The notes beneath the pieces are model-generated. The model searched no databases and was not told the DNA's origin. It worked only from the letters and a program-made list of their open reading frames with translations. From positions 1-48,380 of the forward strand of contig NZ_JAUNTJ010000022.1 in NCBI RefSeq assembly GCF_030538755.1: 48,380 nt of DNA. Direction: 5' to 3'. This stretch comes from Paracoccus sp. (in: a-proteobacteria). Lineage in GTDB: Bacteria > Pseudomonadota > Alphaproteobacteria > Rhodobacterales > Rhodobacteraceae. Shown piece by piece: positions 18,901-25,846 of the stretch. Each line of letters starts with the position of its first letter. Position 1 is the stretch's first letter. Made by a program: the position numbers and the translations under genes.

Positions 18901-20450
18901 CGCCGCCGCACCATGATATTTACAGCATCGAGGATCTGGCGCAGCTGATCTATGACCTGAAACAGATCAACCCGCGCGCCAAGATCACGGTGAAACTGGT
19001 CGCCTCGTCCGGGGTCGGCACGATTGCGGCGGGCGTGGCCAAAGCCAAGGCCGATGTGATCCTGATTTCCGGCCATAACGGCGGCACCGGGGCCAGCCCC
19101 GCGACCAGCATCAAATTCGCCGGTCTGCCCTGGGAAATGGGCCTGACCGAGGCGCATCAGGTGCTGGCGATGAACCGCCTGCGCGAGCGGGTGACGCTGC
19201 GCACCGACGGGGGCCTGCGCACCGGGCGCGACATCGTGATGGCCGCGATGATGGGGGCCGAGGAATACGGCATCGGCACCGCCGCACTGATCGCCATGGG
19301 CTGCATCATGGTGCGCCAGTGCCAGTCGAACACCTGCCCGGTGGGCGTCTGCACGCAGGATGAAAAGCTGCGCGCGATGTTCAACGGCAGCGCCGACAAG
19401 GTGGTGAACCTGATTACCTTCTATGCGCAAGAGGTGCGCGAATTGCTGGCCGCCATCGGTGCGCGGTCGCTGGACGAGGTGATCGGGCGCGCCGATCTGC
19501 TGACTCAGGTCAGCCGCGGGGCCGCGCATCTGGACGATCTCGACCTGAACCCGCTGCTGATTACCGTCGATGGCTGGGACAAGATCGTTTACGACCGCTC
19601 GCGCCCGCGCAATGCGGTGCCCGACACGCTGGATGCGGAAATCATCCGCGATGCGGAACGGTTCTTTACCGATGGCGAAAAGATGCAGCTGTCCTATGCC
19701 GTGCGCAACACGCATCGCACCATCGGCACCCGCACCAGTTCGATGATCGTGCAGAAATACGGGATGCGCAACAGCCTGCAATCCGACCACCTGACCGTGC
19801 GCCTGACCGGATCGGCGGGACAATCGCTGGGCGCATTCGCCGCGCCGGGGCTGAAGATCGAGGTCTCGGGCGATGCCAACGACTATGTGGGCAAGGGCCT
19901 GTCGGGCGGCACCATCACCGTGCGCCCGCCGATGGCCAGCCCGCTGACCGCCGCCGATAACGTCATCATCGGCAACACGGTCCTGTATGGCGCGACCGAT
20001 GGTTTCCTGTTCGCGGCGGGCCGGGCCGGGGAACGCTTTGCCGTCCGCAACAGCGGCGCCAAGGTGGTGATCGAGGGCTGCGGCACCAACGGCTGCGAAT
20101 ATATGACCGGCGGCGTGGCGGTGATCCTGGGCCGCATCGGCGCGAACTTTGGCGCGGGGATGACCGGGGGCATGGCCTATCTGTATGATCCGGGTGGCGT
20201 GGCACGCGATTACATCAACGCCGAAACACTGGTGCTGTGCCCGGTGACGCAGGCGCATTGGGAAACGCAGTTGCGCGGCCTGATCGAGCGCCACCACGCG
20301 GAAACCGGATCGCTGCGCGCGGCGGCGATTCTGGCGGATTGGGATCAGGAAAAGGCCAATTTCCTGCAAATCTGCCCGAAAGAGATGCTGCCGCATCTGT
20401 CGCATCCGATTGCGGATGTGAACGATCTGGCGGCCGTTCCCGCCGAGTGA
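15915..20450 (+). CDS. gltB: Glutamate synthase large (alpha) subunit
   Basis: A 1511-residue subunit, the usual size. Cys30 in EHSSCGVGFV is the N-terminal nucleophile exposed after removal of a 29-residue propeptide; the class II amidotransferase domain runs to about residue 430. The central and FMN-binding synthase domains follow (GEGGEDPAHSHPL, then ISGHNGGTGASP), with CIMVRQCQSNTCPVGVC supplying the [3Fe-4S] ligands. The C-terminal GXGXG beta-helix (for example GGTITV, GNTVLYGATDG, GCGTNGCEYMTGG) is intact. It produces glutamate from glutamine and 2-oxoglutarate with GltD. The start overlaps the preceding gene's stop by four bases. A GC-rich hairpin follows the stop. Confidence 0.97.
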   Translation: MSNWQEQEQARRDWMAEHSLYRAEDEHSSCGVGFVVDLDGKPSRKVVQNGIDALKAIWHRGAVDADGKTGDGAGIHVQIPVPFFYDQVRRTGHEPDKDKLIAVGQVFLPRTDFGAQERCRTIVETEVIRMGHYIYGWRHVPVDTSVLGEKANATRPEIEQILIRCDKDIDQDQFERELYIIRRRIERAAVAAQVAGLYFCSLSCRSIIYKGMMLAEQVAEFYPDLKDERFESAFAIYHQRYSTNTFPQWWLAQPFRMLAHNGEINTLKGNLNWMRSHEIRMASSAFGDMADDIKPIVPAGSSDSAALDAVFEVMVRSGRSAPMTKTMLVPEAWSKATTDMPQAWADMYAYCNAVMEPWDGPAALAMTDGRWVCGGLDRNGLRPMRYVVTGDNLLIAGSEVGMVPTDESTAREKGALGPGQMIAVDMHEGKLYHDTDIKDRLAASQPFGEWIEKVAQPSDGMAKLPETALFTGEDLHRRQIAAGYTIEELEQVLAPMAEDGKEALASMGDDTPAAVLSQQYRPLSHFFRQNFSQVTNPPIDSLRETRVMSLKTRFGNLKNVLDESSAQTEITLLESPFLANGEFDELMRMFAGTVTQIDCTFPDGAGPEAMAGALARIRAEAEDAVRSGAGHIVLSDQAQGQDRIGLPMILATSAVHSWLVQKGLRTFCSINVRSAECIDPHYFAVLIGCGATTVNAYLAQDSLAERIERGLLDSNLTDAMNRYREAIDGGLLKIMAKMGISVISSYRGGLNFEAVGLSRAMVAEYFPGMHSRISGIGLHGLQAKLEEIHQKGFHSDSADLLPVGGFYKMRRSGEKHAWEANTMRLLQLACERASYDVWKQFSAAMRANPPIHIRDLLDIKPLGKPVPIEEVESITSIRKRFVTPGMSLGALSPEAHMTLNIAMNRIGAKSDSGEGGEDPAHSHPLPNGDNPCAKIKQVASGRFGVTAEYLNACEELEIKVAQGAKPGEGGQLPGMKVTSLIARLRHSTPGVTLISPPPHHDIYSIEDLAQLIYDLKQINPRAKITVKLVASSGVGTIAAGVAKAKADVILISGHNGGTGASPATSIKFAGLPWEMGLTEAHQVLAMNRLRERVTLRTDGGLRTGRDIVMAAMMGAEEYGIGTAALIAMGCIMVRQCQSNTCPVGVCTQDEKLRAMFNGSADKVVNLITFYAQEVRELLAAIGARSLDEVIGRADLLTQVSRGAAHLDDLDLNPLLITVDGWDKIVYDRSRPRNAVPDTLDAEIIRDAERFFTDGEKMQLSYAVRNTHRTIGTRTSSMIVQKYGMRNSLQSDHLTVRLTGSAGQSLGAFAAPGLKIEVSGDANDYVGKGLSGGTITVRPPMASPLTAADNVIIGNTVLYGATDGFLFAAGRAGERFAVRNSGAKVVIEGCGTNGCEYMTGGVAVILGRIGANFGAGMTGGMAYLYDPGGVARDYINAETLVLCPVTQAHWETQLRGLIERHHAETGSLRAAAILADWDQEKANFLQICPKEMLPHLSHPIADVNDLAAVPAE

Positions 20451-20456
20451 TAAGCA

Positions 20457-20481
20457 TCAGGGGGGCCAAAAGCCCCCCTGA
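20457..20481 (+). terminator. Hairpin after gltB
   Basis: TCAGGGGGGC and GCCCCCCTGA form a perfect 10-bp stem around a CAAAA loop, 6 bp after the gltB stop. No T-run follows, so it may act as an imperfect terminator or a 3'-end stabiliser. Confidence 0.55.
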
Positions 20482-20889
20482 CCCGTTACAGCCCGTCCCC
20501 ACCCCAGAAAGGAACCAGCTGTCCCGGCTGAACCGGGCCGCAGCCAAGCCACTGGCTGCGGGCACCGGCGTGCCAGACCTTGGCCGGGATGCGGCACGAT
20601 ATGGCCGTGCGACCCGCATCATCCGCCCCAAAACAGGCATCATGCCCGGCGAACGCCCCAAAGCGCCAGTTTTGATCGCCCTTCGGTTGCGTTATGGCCT
20701 ATAACATCACATCGGCATGATGACGCAAGGGCAGGCCGACGTTAATGAACCGACTTTCCAGAAAAAACAATGTCTTCCGGGATTTTTTCCTTTTGTTACC
20801 GTAAACTGAACCAGGAATGCAATTTCACGGCGGAACCCGCGCGCGGCGCGCTGTGTTGACCTTTTGGTTCAGACAAGAAAGGACGCATC
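20482..20889. other. Intergenic region downstream of gltB
   Basis: No confident gene. On the minus strand, 20486–20698 is open without an obvious start codon and reads protein-like (NWRFGAFAG, VWHAGARSQWLG, then LVPFWGGDGL and a stop), so it may be the remnant of a gene. GTTAT-GGCCT-ATAAC at 20691–20705 is palindromic. CTGAACCA (20806) and TGGTTCAG (20865) form an 8-bp inverted repeat in the leader of the next gene. Confidence 0.4.
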
Positions 20890-21456
20890 ATGGCCGATCT
20901 GCTGGCGATTGCCTTTGACGACGAAGCGACCGGGTTCGAGCTGCGCACCGAACTGGTCAAGATGCAGCAGGAATATCTGATCGAACTGGGCGATGCCGTG
21001 GTCGTCACCCGGCCCTCTGCCGATGATATTCAACTGCATCAGGCGGTGAACCTGACGGCGGCGGGGGCTGTCGGCGGCGGCTTTTGGGGGGCGCTGGTCG
21101 GGCTTTTGTTCCTGAACCCGCTGGTTGGCGCGGCGGTGGGCGCAGGCGCAGGCGCGCTGGCCGGGCGGTTCAGCGACGTGGGCATCAACGATGATTTCAT
21201 GCGGCAGGCGGGCCATGCCTTGCAGCCGGGCGGCTCGGCGGTCTTTGTGCTGATCCGCAAGATGACCGCCGACAAGGTGCTGGAGCGGCTGGGGGGCTTT
21301 CACCGCCGGGGCCGGGTGCTGCAAACCTCGCTGTCGCACGAAGACGAGGCGCGGCTGCGTGATGCCTTGTCGGGCCATGCCGCGCCGCAGGCAGCGGCAG
21401 CAGCGGAACCCGCTGAAACCAGCGACGTGCCCAAGGTGCATCCGCGCGACGCCTGA
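20890..21456 (+). CDS. DUF1269-family membrane-associated protein
   Basis: A 188-residue protein beginning MADLLAIAFDDEATGFELR, with AAGAVGGGFWGALVGLLFL and AAVGAGAGALAGRFSDVGI in the middle. This glycine- and alanine-rich hydrophobic hairpin is typical of DUF1269 proteins. The segment GSAVFVLIRKMTADKVLERL is the conserved second half. The C-terminal 35 residues are Ala/Pro/Glu-rich and probably disordered. AGGA precedes ATG 20890 at good spacing. The family is often linked to stress responses, but no biochemical function is established. It appears monocistronic. Confidence 0.8.
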   Translation: MADLLAIAFDDEATGFELRTELVKMQQEYLIELGDAVVVTRPSADDIQLHQAVNLTAAGAVGGGFWGALVGLLFLNPLVGAAVGAGAGALAGRFSDVGINDDFMRQAGHALQPGGSAVFVLIRKMTADKVLERLGGFHRRGRVLQTSLSHEDEARLRDALSGHAAPQAAAAAEPAETSDVPKVHPRDA

Positions 21457-21488
21457 TCGCCTTGACGCAAGGGCGGGCCGCATGACAG

Positions 21489-22211
21489 ATGCGGCCCATG
21501 TTCCGCAAGACCGCCGCCCGCAGTAACCCGCCCGTGCCCGCCACCCGGCGGCGGGCGTTGTTGCGCCTTGTGCTGGGCTGGCTGCGCTGGCTGACCCTGC
21601 GGGCGCTGGTGGTGATGCTGGTGCTGGTCGGGCTGTTCGCGCTGGTGAACCCGCCGACCACCCTCACCATCGCCCGCGAGGCGACCGCGCCACGGCAATG
21701 GACCCGGCTGCGCGATGTCTCGCCCGTGCTGGCCCGCAGCATCGTCGCGGCCGAGGATGCGAATTTCTGCCATCACTGGGGTTTTGATATGGTCGAGATC
21801 CGCCGGGTGATCGATTCCGGCGGCCGTCGCGGCGCATCGACCATCACCCAGCAGACCGCCAAGAACCTGTATCTGTGGCAAAGCCGCAGCTGGACCCGCA
21901 AGGCGCTGGAGACCCTGCTGACGCCGATGATCGAAGCCTTGTGGAGCAAGCGCCGCATTCTTGAGGTTTATCTGAATATCGCCGAATTCGGGGACGGCGT
22001 GTTCGGCATCCACGCGGCATCGGCGCATTATTTCGGCACCACCCCGGATCGGCTGACCGCCACGCAATCGGCGCGGCTGGCCGCCGTTCTGCCCGCCCCC
22101 AAGCTGCGCAGCCCGCGCCAGTCGCGCCGGTCTGCCGCCATCGCCGACGGCGCGGCCACGATCCTGCGCGACGGGCGGGCGGCGTGCTTTACCCTGCCCG
22201 CGCGGGACTGA
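21489..22211 (+). CDS. mtgA: Monofunctional peptidoglycan glycosyltransferase
   Basis: A 240-residue GT51 enzyme that polymerises lipid II into glycan strands at the outer face of the inner membrane. A basic N-terminus is followed by one membrane anchor (LRALVVMLVLVGLFAL). The catalytic signatures are intact: SIVAAEDANFCHHWGFD contains the first catalytic Glu, RRGASTITQQTAKNLYLW is motif 2, and KRRILEVYLNIAEFG holds the second Glu. There is no transpeptidase domain, which separates it from class A PBPs. ATG 21489 is used; ATG 21498 would shorten it by three residues. It follows the DUF1269 gene by 32 bp. Confidence 0.93.
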   Translation: MRPMFRKTAARSNPPVPATRRRALLRLVLGWLRWLTLRALVVMLVLVGLFALVNPPTTLTIAREATAPRQWTRLRDVSPVLARSIVAAEDANFCHHWGFDMVEIRRVIDSGGRRGASTITQQTAKNLYLWQSRSWTRKALETLLTPMIEALWSKRRILEVYLNIAEFGDGVFGIHAASAHYFGTTPDRLTATQSARLAAVLPAPKLRSPRQSRRSAAIADGAATILRDGRAACFTLPARD

Positions 22212-22296
22212 TTAACCAGATTTGGCGACAGCCGTTGCCGGTTCGGGCAAGGATGCGATAACGAAAGCGTGAGTGTTTTTAGCAGGGACCGCTTTC

Positions 22297-23100
22297 ATGT
22301 TTCGCATCGCAATTCCCCTTGGCCTGATCCTGATCCTTGCTGCCTGCGGCGGCAGTGGTGGTGGTGGCGGCACTGTCGCCAGCCCGTTCGACAACCCGCG
22401 ACAAACCCAGATGCAACTGGCGGCCATAGGCCAAAGAGCGGATGGCGGAACCTCGATCATCAGTTCGAACGCTGTGCAGGTAGATTCTGGCGAAGGCACG
22501 ATTGATGCGGAGTTTTCGCTTGGATACAAAGGGAAATTCGCGCAGGATCGCTGGGTTTCGGATGACAAGGGCAACCGCATCCGCGTTTCGGGCGAAGGCA
22601 GGTTCGTGCGGCAGGTGCTGGTGGCCGGTGCCGATGGCGCGCTGATTGCCGGTGCCCTGGGCAGCGAGGCGACGCGGATGCCCACCTCGGGGACGGCGCG
22701 CTACAGCGGCAGTTCGACCGGGTTTTCGCAAACCTATGTCGAGGGTCAGGGCCTTGTGACGACCGAATTCACCGGCACCGCCACGATGACCGCAAATCTG
22801 ACCGATGGCACCGGGTCTTATACCATCCGGGACGTATCAGCCGCCACCGGGGACGCACCGTTTCATCGCCTGTCCGGGTCGCTGACGATCGAGGACGGCG
22901 GCATCCGCGAGGAACGCTATGGCACGAGGTTTGTTCAGGTGTCGGCTGACGGGCCGCGCCATAACGGGGGCTTTCACAGTGCGAATGGCGCGTTTTACGG
23001 CCCCGGCGGGGCCGAGGCCGGGCTGGCCTATCAGTATAGGCCCTTGTCCGAGGGCGCGCCCTCTCTGATTCAGGGGGCCATGACCGCCAGCAAACAATAA
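22297..23100 (+). CDS. TbpB-like/transferrin-binding-protein-like surface lipoprotein
   Basis: A 267-residue lipoprotein. ATG 22297 (behind AGGGA) opens a short signal peptide ending LILAAC, with Cys17 as the lipidated residue, followed by a flexible GGSGGGGG linker. The C-terminal half is beta-rich: TGTATMTANLTDGTGSYTI, HRLSGSLTIEDGG, then NGAFYGPGGAEAGLAYQY. The GAFYGPGGAEAGL motif matches the eight-stranded barrel of TbpB/fHbp-like proteins. Such lipoproteins bind host proteins or metal and heme carriers, or help Slam-type secretion cargo. No Slam or TonB gene is adjacent, so its role here is open. It is shorter than true TbpB, with only one barrel. Confidence 0.75.
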   Translation: MFRIAIPLGLILILAACGGSGGGGGTVASPFDNPRQTQMQLAAIGQRADGGTSIISSNAVQVDSGEGTIDAEFSLGYKGKFAQDRWVSDDKGNRIRVSGEGRFVRQVLVAGADGALIAGALGSEATRMPTSGTARYSGSSTGFSQTYVEGQGLVTTEFTGTATMTANLTDGTGSYTIRDVSAATGDAPFHRLSGSLTIEDGGIREERYGTRFVQVSADGPRHNGGFHSANGAFYGPGGAEAGLAYQYRPLSEGAPSLIQGAMTASKQ

Positions 23101-23113
23101 GCCGTCCGGGCGT

Positions 23114-23132
23114 CGGGCAGTTGATCTGCCCG
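23114..23132 (+). terminator. Hairpin after the TbpB-like gene
   Basis: CGGGCAG-TTGAT-CTGCCCG, a 7-bp perfect stem 13 bp after the stop codon, without a T-run. It may be a terminator. Confidence 0.42.
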
Positions 23133-23173
23133 GCGGCGAGGGGTATCACCGCGCCATTCCAGACGAGCAGCCC

Positions 23174-23860
23174 ATGACCACGCCCAGCCAGACCCCCCGC
23201 CTGTATCACACCGCCCTGTCGCCCTTTTGCCGCAAGGTGCGGCTGGTGCTGGCGGAAAAGCGGATCGAGGTCGAACTGGCCGAAGATCGTTATTGGGAAG
23301 GCAATTCCGAACTGCTGCGCCGTAATCCGGCGGGCAAGGTGCCGGTGCTGCGCATCGACGGGCGGATGCTGGCCGAAAGTCAGGCGATCTGCGAATATCT
23401 GGACGAAACCGTGCCGCAGCCGCCCTTGATGCCGCCCGATGCCGCCGGCCGGCACGAGGTGCGCCGCCTGTGCGCCTGGTTCGACGACAAGTTCTATCAC
23501 GAGGTCACGCAGCCGATCCTGGAAGAACGGGTGTGGAAAAAGATCACCCGCGCCGGATACCCCGATTCCCGCGCCGTCAAGGCCGGGCTGAAGGCGGTCA
23601 AGGATCATCTGGATTATCTGGCCGGTCTGCTGGAACAGCGCCGCTGGCTGGCGGGCAGCACGCTGTCGCTGGCCGATTTCACTGCGGCGGCACATCTGTC
23701 CTGTCTGGACTATATTTCCGATGTTGACTGGGACCGGTCCGAGGCGGTCACGGGCTGGTATGCCACCATCAAGTCGCGCCCGGCCTTTCGCAGCGTTCTG
23801 GCCGATCAGGTTCCGGGTATTCATCCCGCGCCCCATTATGCCGAGCTGGACTTTGGCTGA
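23174..23860 (+). CDS. fzlA: GST-fold protein, probable FtsZ-binding FzlA
   Basis: A 228-residue glutathione-S-transferase-fold protein. The N-terminal thioredoxin-like part has [14 protein letters not shown] and [13 protein letters not shown], then [11 protein letters not shown]; the C-terminal helical part contains [19 protein letters not shown]. The last residues PHYAELDF resemble the conserved C-terminal tail that Caulobacter FzlA needs for cell division. FzlA binds FtsZ filaments and links them to constriction and does not conjugate glutathione. The identification rests on that tail, the length and the queG neighbour, all from memory. A general GST is the alternative. A REP-like hairpin lies between it and queG. 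Confidence 0.72.
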   Translation: MTTPSQTPRLYHTALSPFCRKVRLVLAEKRIEVELAEDRYWEGNSELLRRNPAGKVPVLRIDGRMLAESQAICEYLDETVPQPPLMPPDAAGRHEVRRLCAWFDDKFYHEVTQPILEERVWKKITRAGYPDSRAVKAGLKAVKDHLDYLAGLLEQRRWLAGSTLSLADFTAAAHLSCLDYISDVDWDRSEAVTGWYATIKSRPAFRSVLADQVPGIHPAPHYAELDFG

Positions 23861-23866
23861 GACGAC

Positions 23867-23915
23867 GGGGGGCTGTCTGCCCCCCGAACCCCCCGAGGAT
23901 ATTTCAGGACCAAAG
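23867..23915 (+). repeat. GC-rich REP-like hairpin between fzlA-like gene and queG
   Basis: GGGGGGC-TGTCT-GCCCCCC (23867–23885) is a perfect 7-bp hairpin followed by GAACCCCCCGAGGATATTTC. Elements of this type (a GC hairpin followed by CCCCGAGGATATTT) are, from general knowledge, frequent between genes in Rhodobacteraceae. It lies six bases after the fzlA-like stop and could also terminate transcription. Confidence 0.5.
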
Positions 23916-24929
23916 ATGCGCATTGCGGCGCAGGCCCGGACCGAGGGCTTTGCCAAGATGCGCGTGACCGTGCCGGATGCCGTGCCGCAGATCGCCGCGC
24001 GGCTGGCGCAGTTTGTCGATGCCGGGCGGCACGGGCAGATGGGCTGGATGGCCGAGCGGATGCATTGGCGCGGCGATCCGGCGGCGCTGTGGCCCGAGGC
24101 GCGTTCGGTCATCATGCTGGCCGAGCTTTATACGCCGCGCCATGATCCGATGGCGGTGGTGGGCCAGCCGGATCGCGGGGCGATCAGCGTTTATGCGCAG
24201 GGGCGCGATTATCACGACATCGTAAAGGCGCGGCTCAAGCGGTTGGGGCGCTGGATCGTGGCGGAATACGGCTGCGAGATCAAGGTCTTCGTCGATACCG
24301 CGCCGGTGATGGAAAAGCCGCTGGCGCAGGCGGCGGGGCTGGGCTGGCAGGGCAAGCATACCAATCTGCTGGCGCGCGATCTGGGCAGTTGGTTCTTTCT
24401 GGGGGCGATCTTTACCACGCTGCCTCTGCCGTCCGATGCGCCCGAGGCGCAGCATTGCGGTGCCTGCCGCGCCTGTCTGGACGCCTGCCCCACCGGCGCC
24501 TTTCCCGCTCCGTTTCAGTTGGATGCGCGGCGCTGCATTTCCTATCTGACGATCGAGCATCGCGGCCCGGTTGATCTGGGCCTGCGGGCGCGGATGGGCA
24601 ACCGCATCTATGGTTGCGACGATTGTCTGGCCGTCTGCCCGTGGAACAAGTTCGCGCGCGAGGCCGCCGAGATGCGCTATATCCGCGCCGAAGGGACCGA
24701 ACCGCCGCTGCTGGCTGAACTGGCGCAATTGGATGATGCTGCGTTCCGGGCGCGGTTTTCGGGCAGTCCGGTCAAGCGGATCGGGCGTGATCGGTTCGTG
24801 CGTAACGTCTTGTATGCTATCGGCAATTCCGGCCTGCCCGCGCTGCGCGAGGTGGCGGCGGGGTTGCTGGATGATCCCGATCCGGCGGTGGCGGATGCCG
24901 CGCGTTGGGCGGTCGGGCGGCTGGCATGA
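23916..24929 (+). CDS. queG: Epoxyqueuosine reductase
   Basis: A 337-residue enzyme that reduces epoxyqueuosine to queuosine in tRNA, using cobalamin and two [4Fe-4S] clusters. ATG 23916 is chosen because it gives the family N-terminus; the longer frame overlaps the fzlA-like gene. [20 protein letters not shown] is the conserved substrate and cobalamin region. [17 protein letters not shown] and [13 protein letters not shown] provide the ferredoxin-like cluster ligands. A C-terminal HEAT-like segment ([20 protein letters not shown]) is present. The stop overlaps the next gene's ATG (ATGA). Confidence 0.94.
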   Translation: MRIAAQARTEGFAKMRVTVPDAVPQIAARLAQFVDAGRHGQMGWMAERMHWRGDPAALWPEARSVIMLAELYTPRHDPMAVVGQPDRGAISVYAQGRDYHDIVKARLKRLGRWIVAEYGCEIKVFVDTAPVMEKPLAQAAGLGWQGKHTNLLARDLGSWFFLGAIFTTLPLPSDAPEAQHCGACRACLDACPTGAFPAPFQLDARRCISYLTIEHRGPVDLGLRARMGNRIYGCDDCLAVCPWNKFAREAAEMRYIRAEGTEPPLLAELAQLDDAAFRARFSGSPVKRIGRDRFVRNVLYAIGNSGLPALREVAAGLLDDPDPAVADAARWAVGRLA

Positions 24930-25846
24930 ACCCGGCGCGCGGCATCCTGATGAAGCTGGGCAGCGTTGTGCTGTTCGTTGCCATGGCCGCGCTGATAAAG
25001 GCGACGGCGGGGGCGGTGCCGCCGGGGCAGCAGGTGTTCTTTCGCTCGGCCTTTGCGGTGCCGGTGATCCTGATCTGGCTGGTCCGGCGCGGCGATCTGT
25101 CGGTCGGGCTGCGGGTGCGCGATCCGATGGGCCATGTCTGGCGCGGGCTGATCGGCACTGCGGCCATGGGCTTTGCCTTTGCCGCGCTTGGGCTGTTACC
25201 CCTGCCCGAGGTCACCGCCATCGGCTATGCCGCGCCGCTGCTGGTTGTCATCTTTGCCGCGATGTTTCTGGGCGAGGATGTGCGCCTGTTCCGCCTGTCT
25301 GCCGTGGCGCTGGGGCTGGTCGGGGTGCTGATCGTGCTGTCGCCGCGCCTGACGCTGATCGGCGACGGCCTGTCGGCAACGCAGACATTGGGCGCGGTCT
25401 TTGCGCTGACCGGGGCGATTCTGGCGGCACTGGCGCAGATCTTCATTCGCAAGCTGGTGCAAGGTGAAAGGACATCGGCCATCGTCTTTTGGTTTTCCGT
25501 GACCGGGGCGCTGTTGTCGCTGACGACGCTGCCCTTTGGCTGGGCTGTGCCGGATCTGCGGGTAGCCGGGCTGCTGATCGTGGCGGGCCTGCTGGGCGGG
25601 CTGGCGCAGATCATGCTGACCTCGGCCTATCGTTATGCCGATGCCTCGCTGGTGGCGCCGTTCGAATATGCCTCGATGCTGTTTGCGCTGGGGATCGGTT
25701 ACGCCGTGTTCGACGAACTGCCCGCCCCGACGATGCTGGCCGGGGCGGCGATCATCATGGCGGCGGGCGTGCTGATAATCTGGCGCGAACGCCGCCTGGG
25801 AATCGAGCGCGCGCGCCAGCGCAAGGCCACGCCGCCCCAAAGCTAA
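24926..25846 (+). CDS. DMT-superfamily (EamA) permease
   Basis: A 306-residue membrane protein with about ten hydrophobic segments arranged as two EamA repeats. The first covers [18 protein letters not shown] to LTLIGDG and the second begins [19 protein letters not shown]. It ends with a short basic tail ([15 protein letters not shown]). Members export amino acids, metabolites or drugs; the substrate cannot be told from sequence. It starts inside the queG stop (ATGA) and is likely cotranscribed with queG. Its own stop overlaps the stop of the convergent RTX gene by four bases, leaving no room for a terminator. Confidence 0.88.
   Translation: MNPARGILMKLGSVVLFVAMAALIKATAGAVPPGQQVFFRSAFAVPVILIWLVRRGDLSVGLRVRDPMGHVWRGLIGTAAMGFAFAALGLLPLPEVTAIGYAAPLLVVIFAAMFLGEDVRLFRLSAVALGLVGVLIVLSPRLTLIGDGLSATQTLGAVFALTGAILAALAQIFIRKLVQGERTSAIVFWFSVTGALLSLTTLPFGWAVPDLRVAGLLIVAGLLGGLAQIMLTSAYRYADASLVAPFEYASMLFALGIGYAVFDELPAPTMLAGAAIIMAAGVLIIWRERRLGIERARQRKATPPQS

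Noticed and set aside
15996-20405. Minus-strand frame of 1469 codons opposite gltB
   Set aside because: Shadow of gltB caused by codon bias; composition is His/Arg/Gln-rich and lacks domains.
20215-20661. 148-codon minus frame overlapping the end of gltB
   Set aside because: Overlaps gltB and its hairpin, and has no ribosome site or motif.
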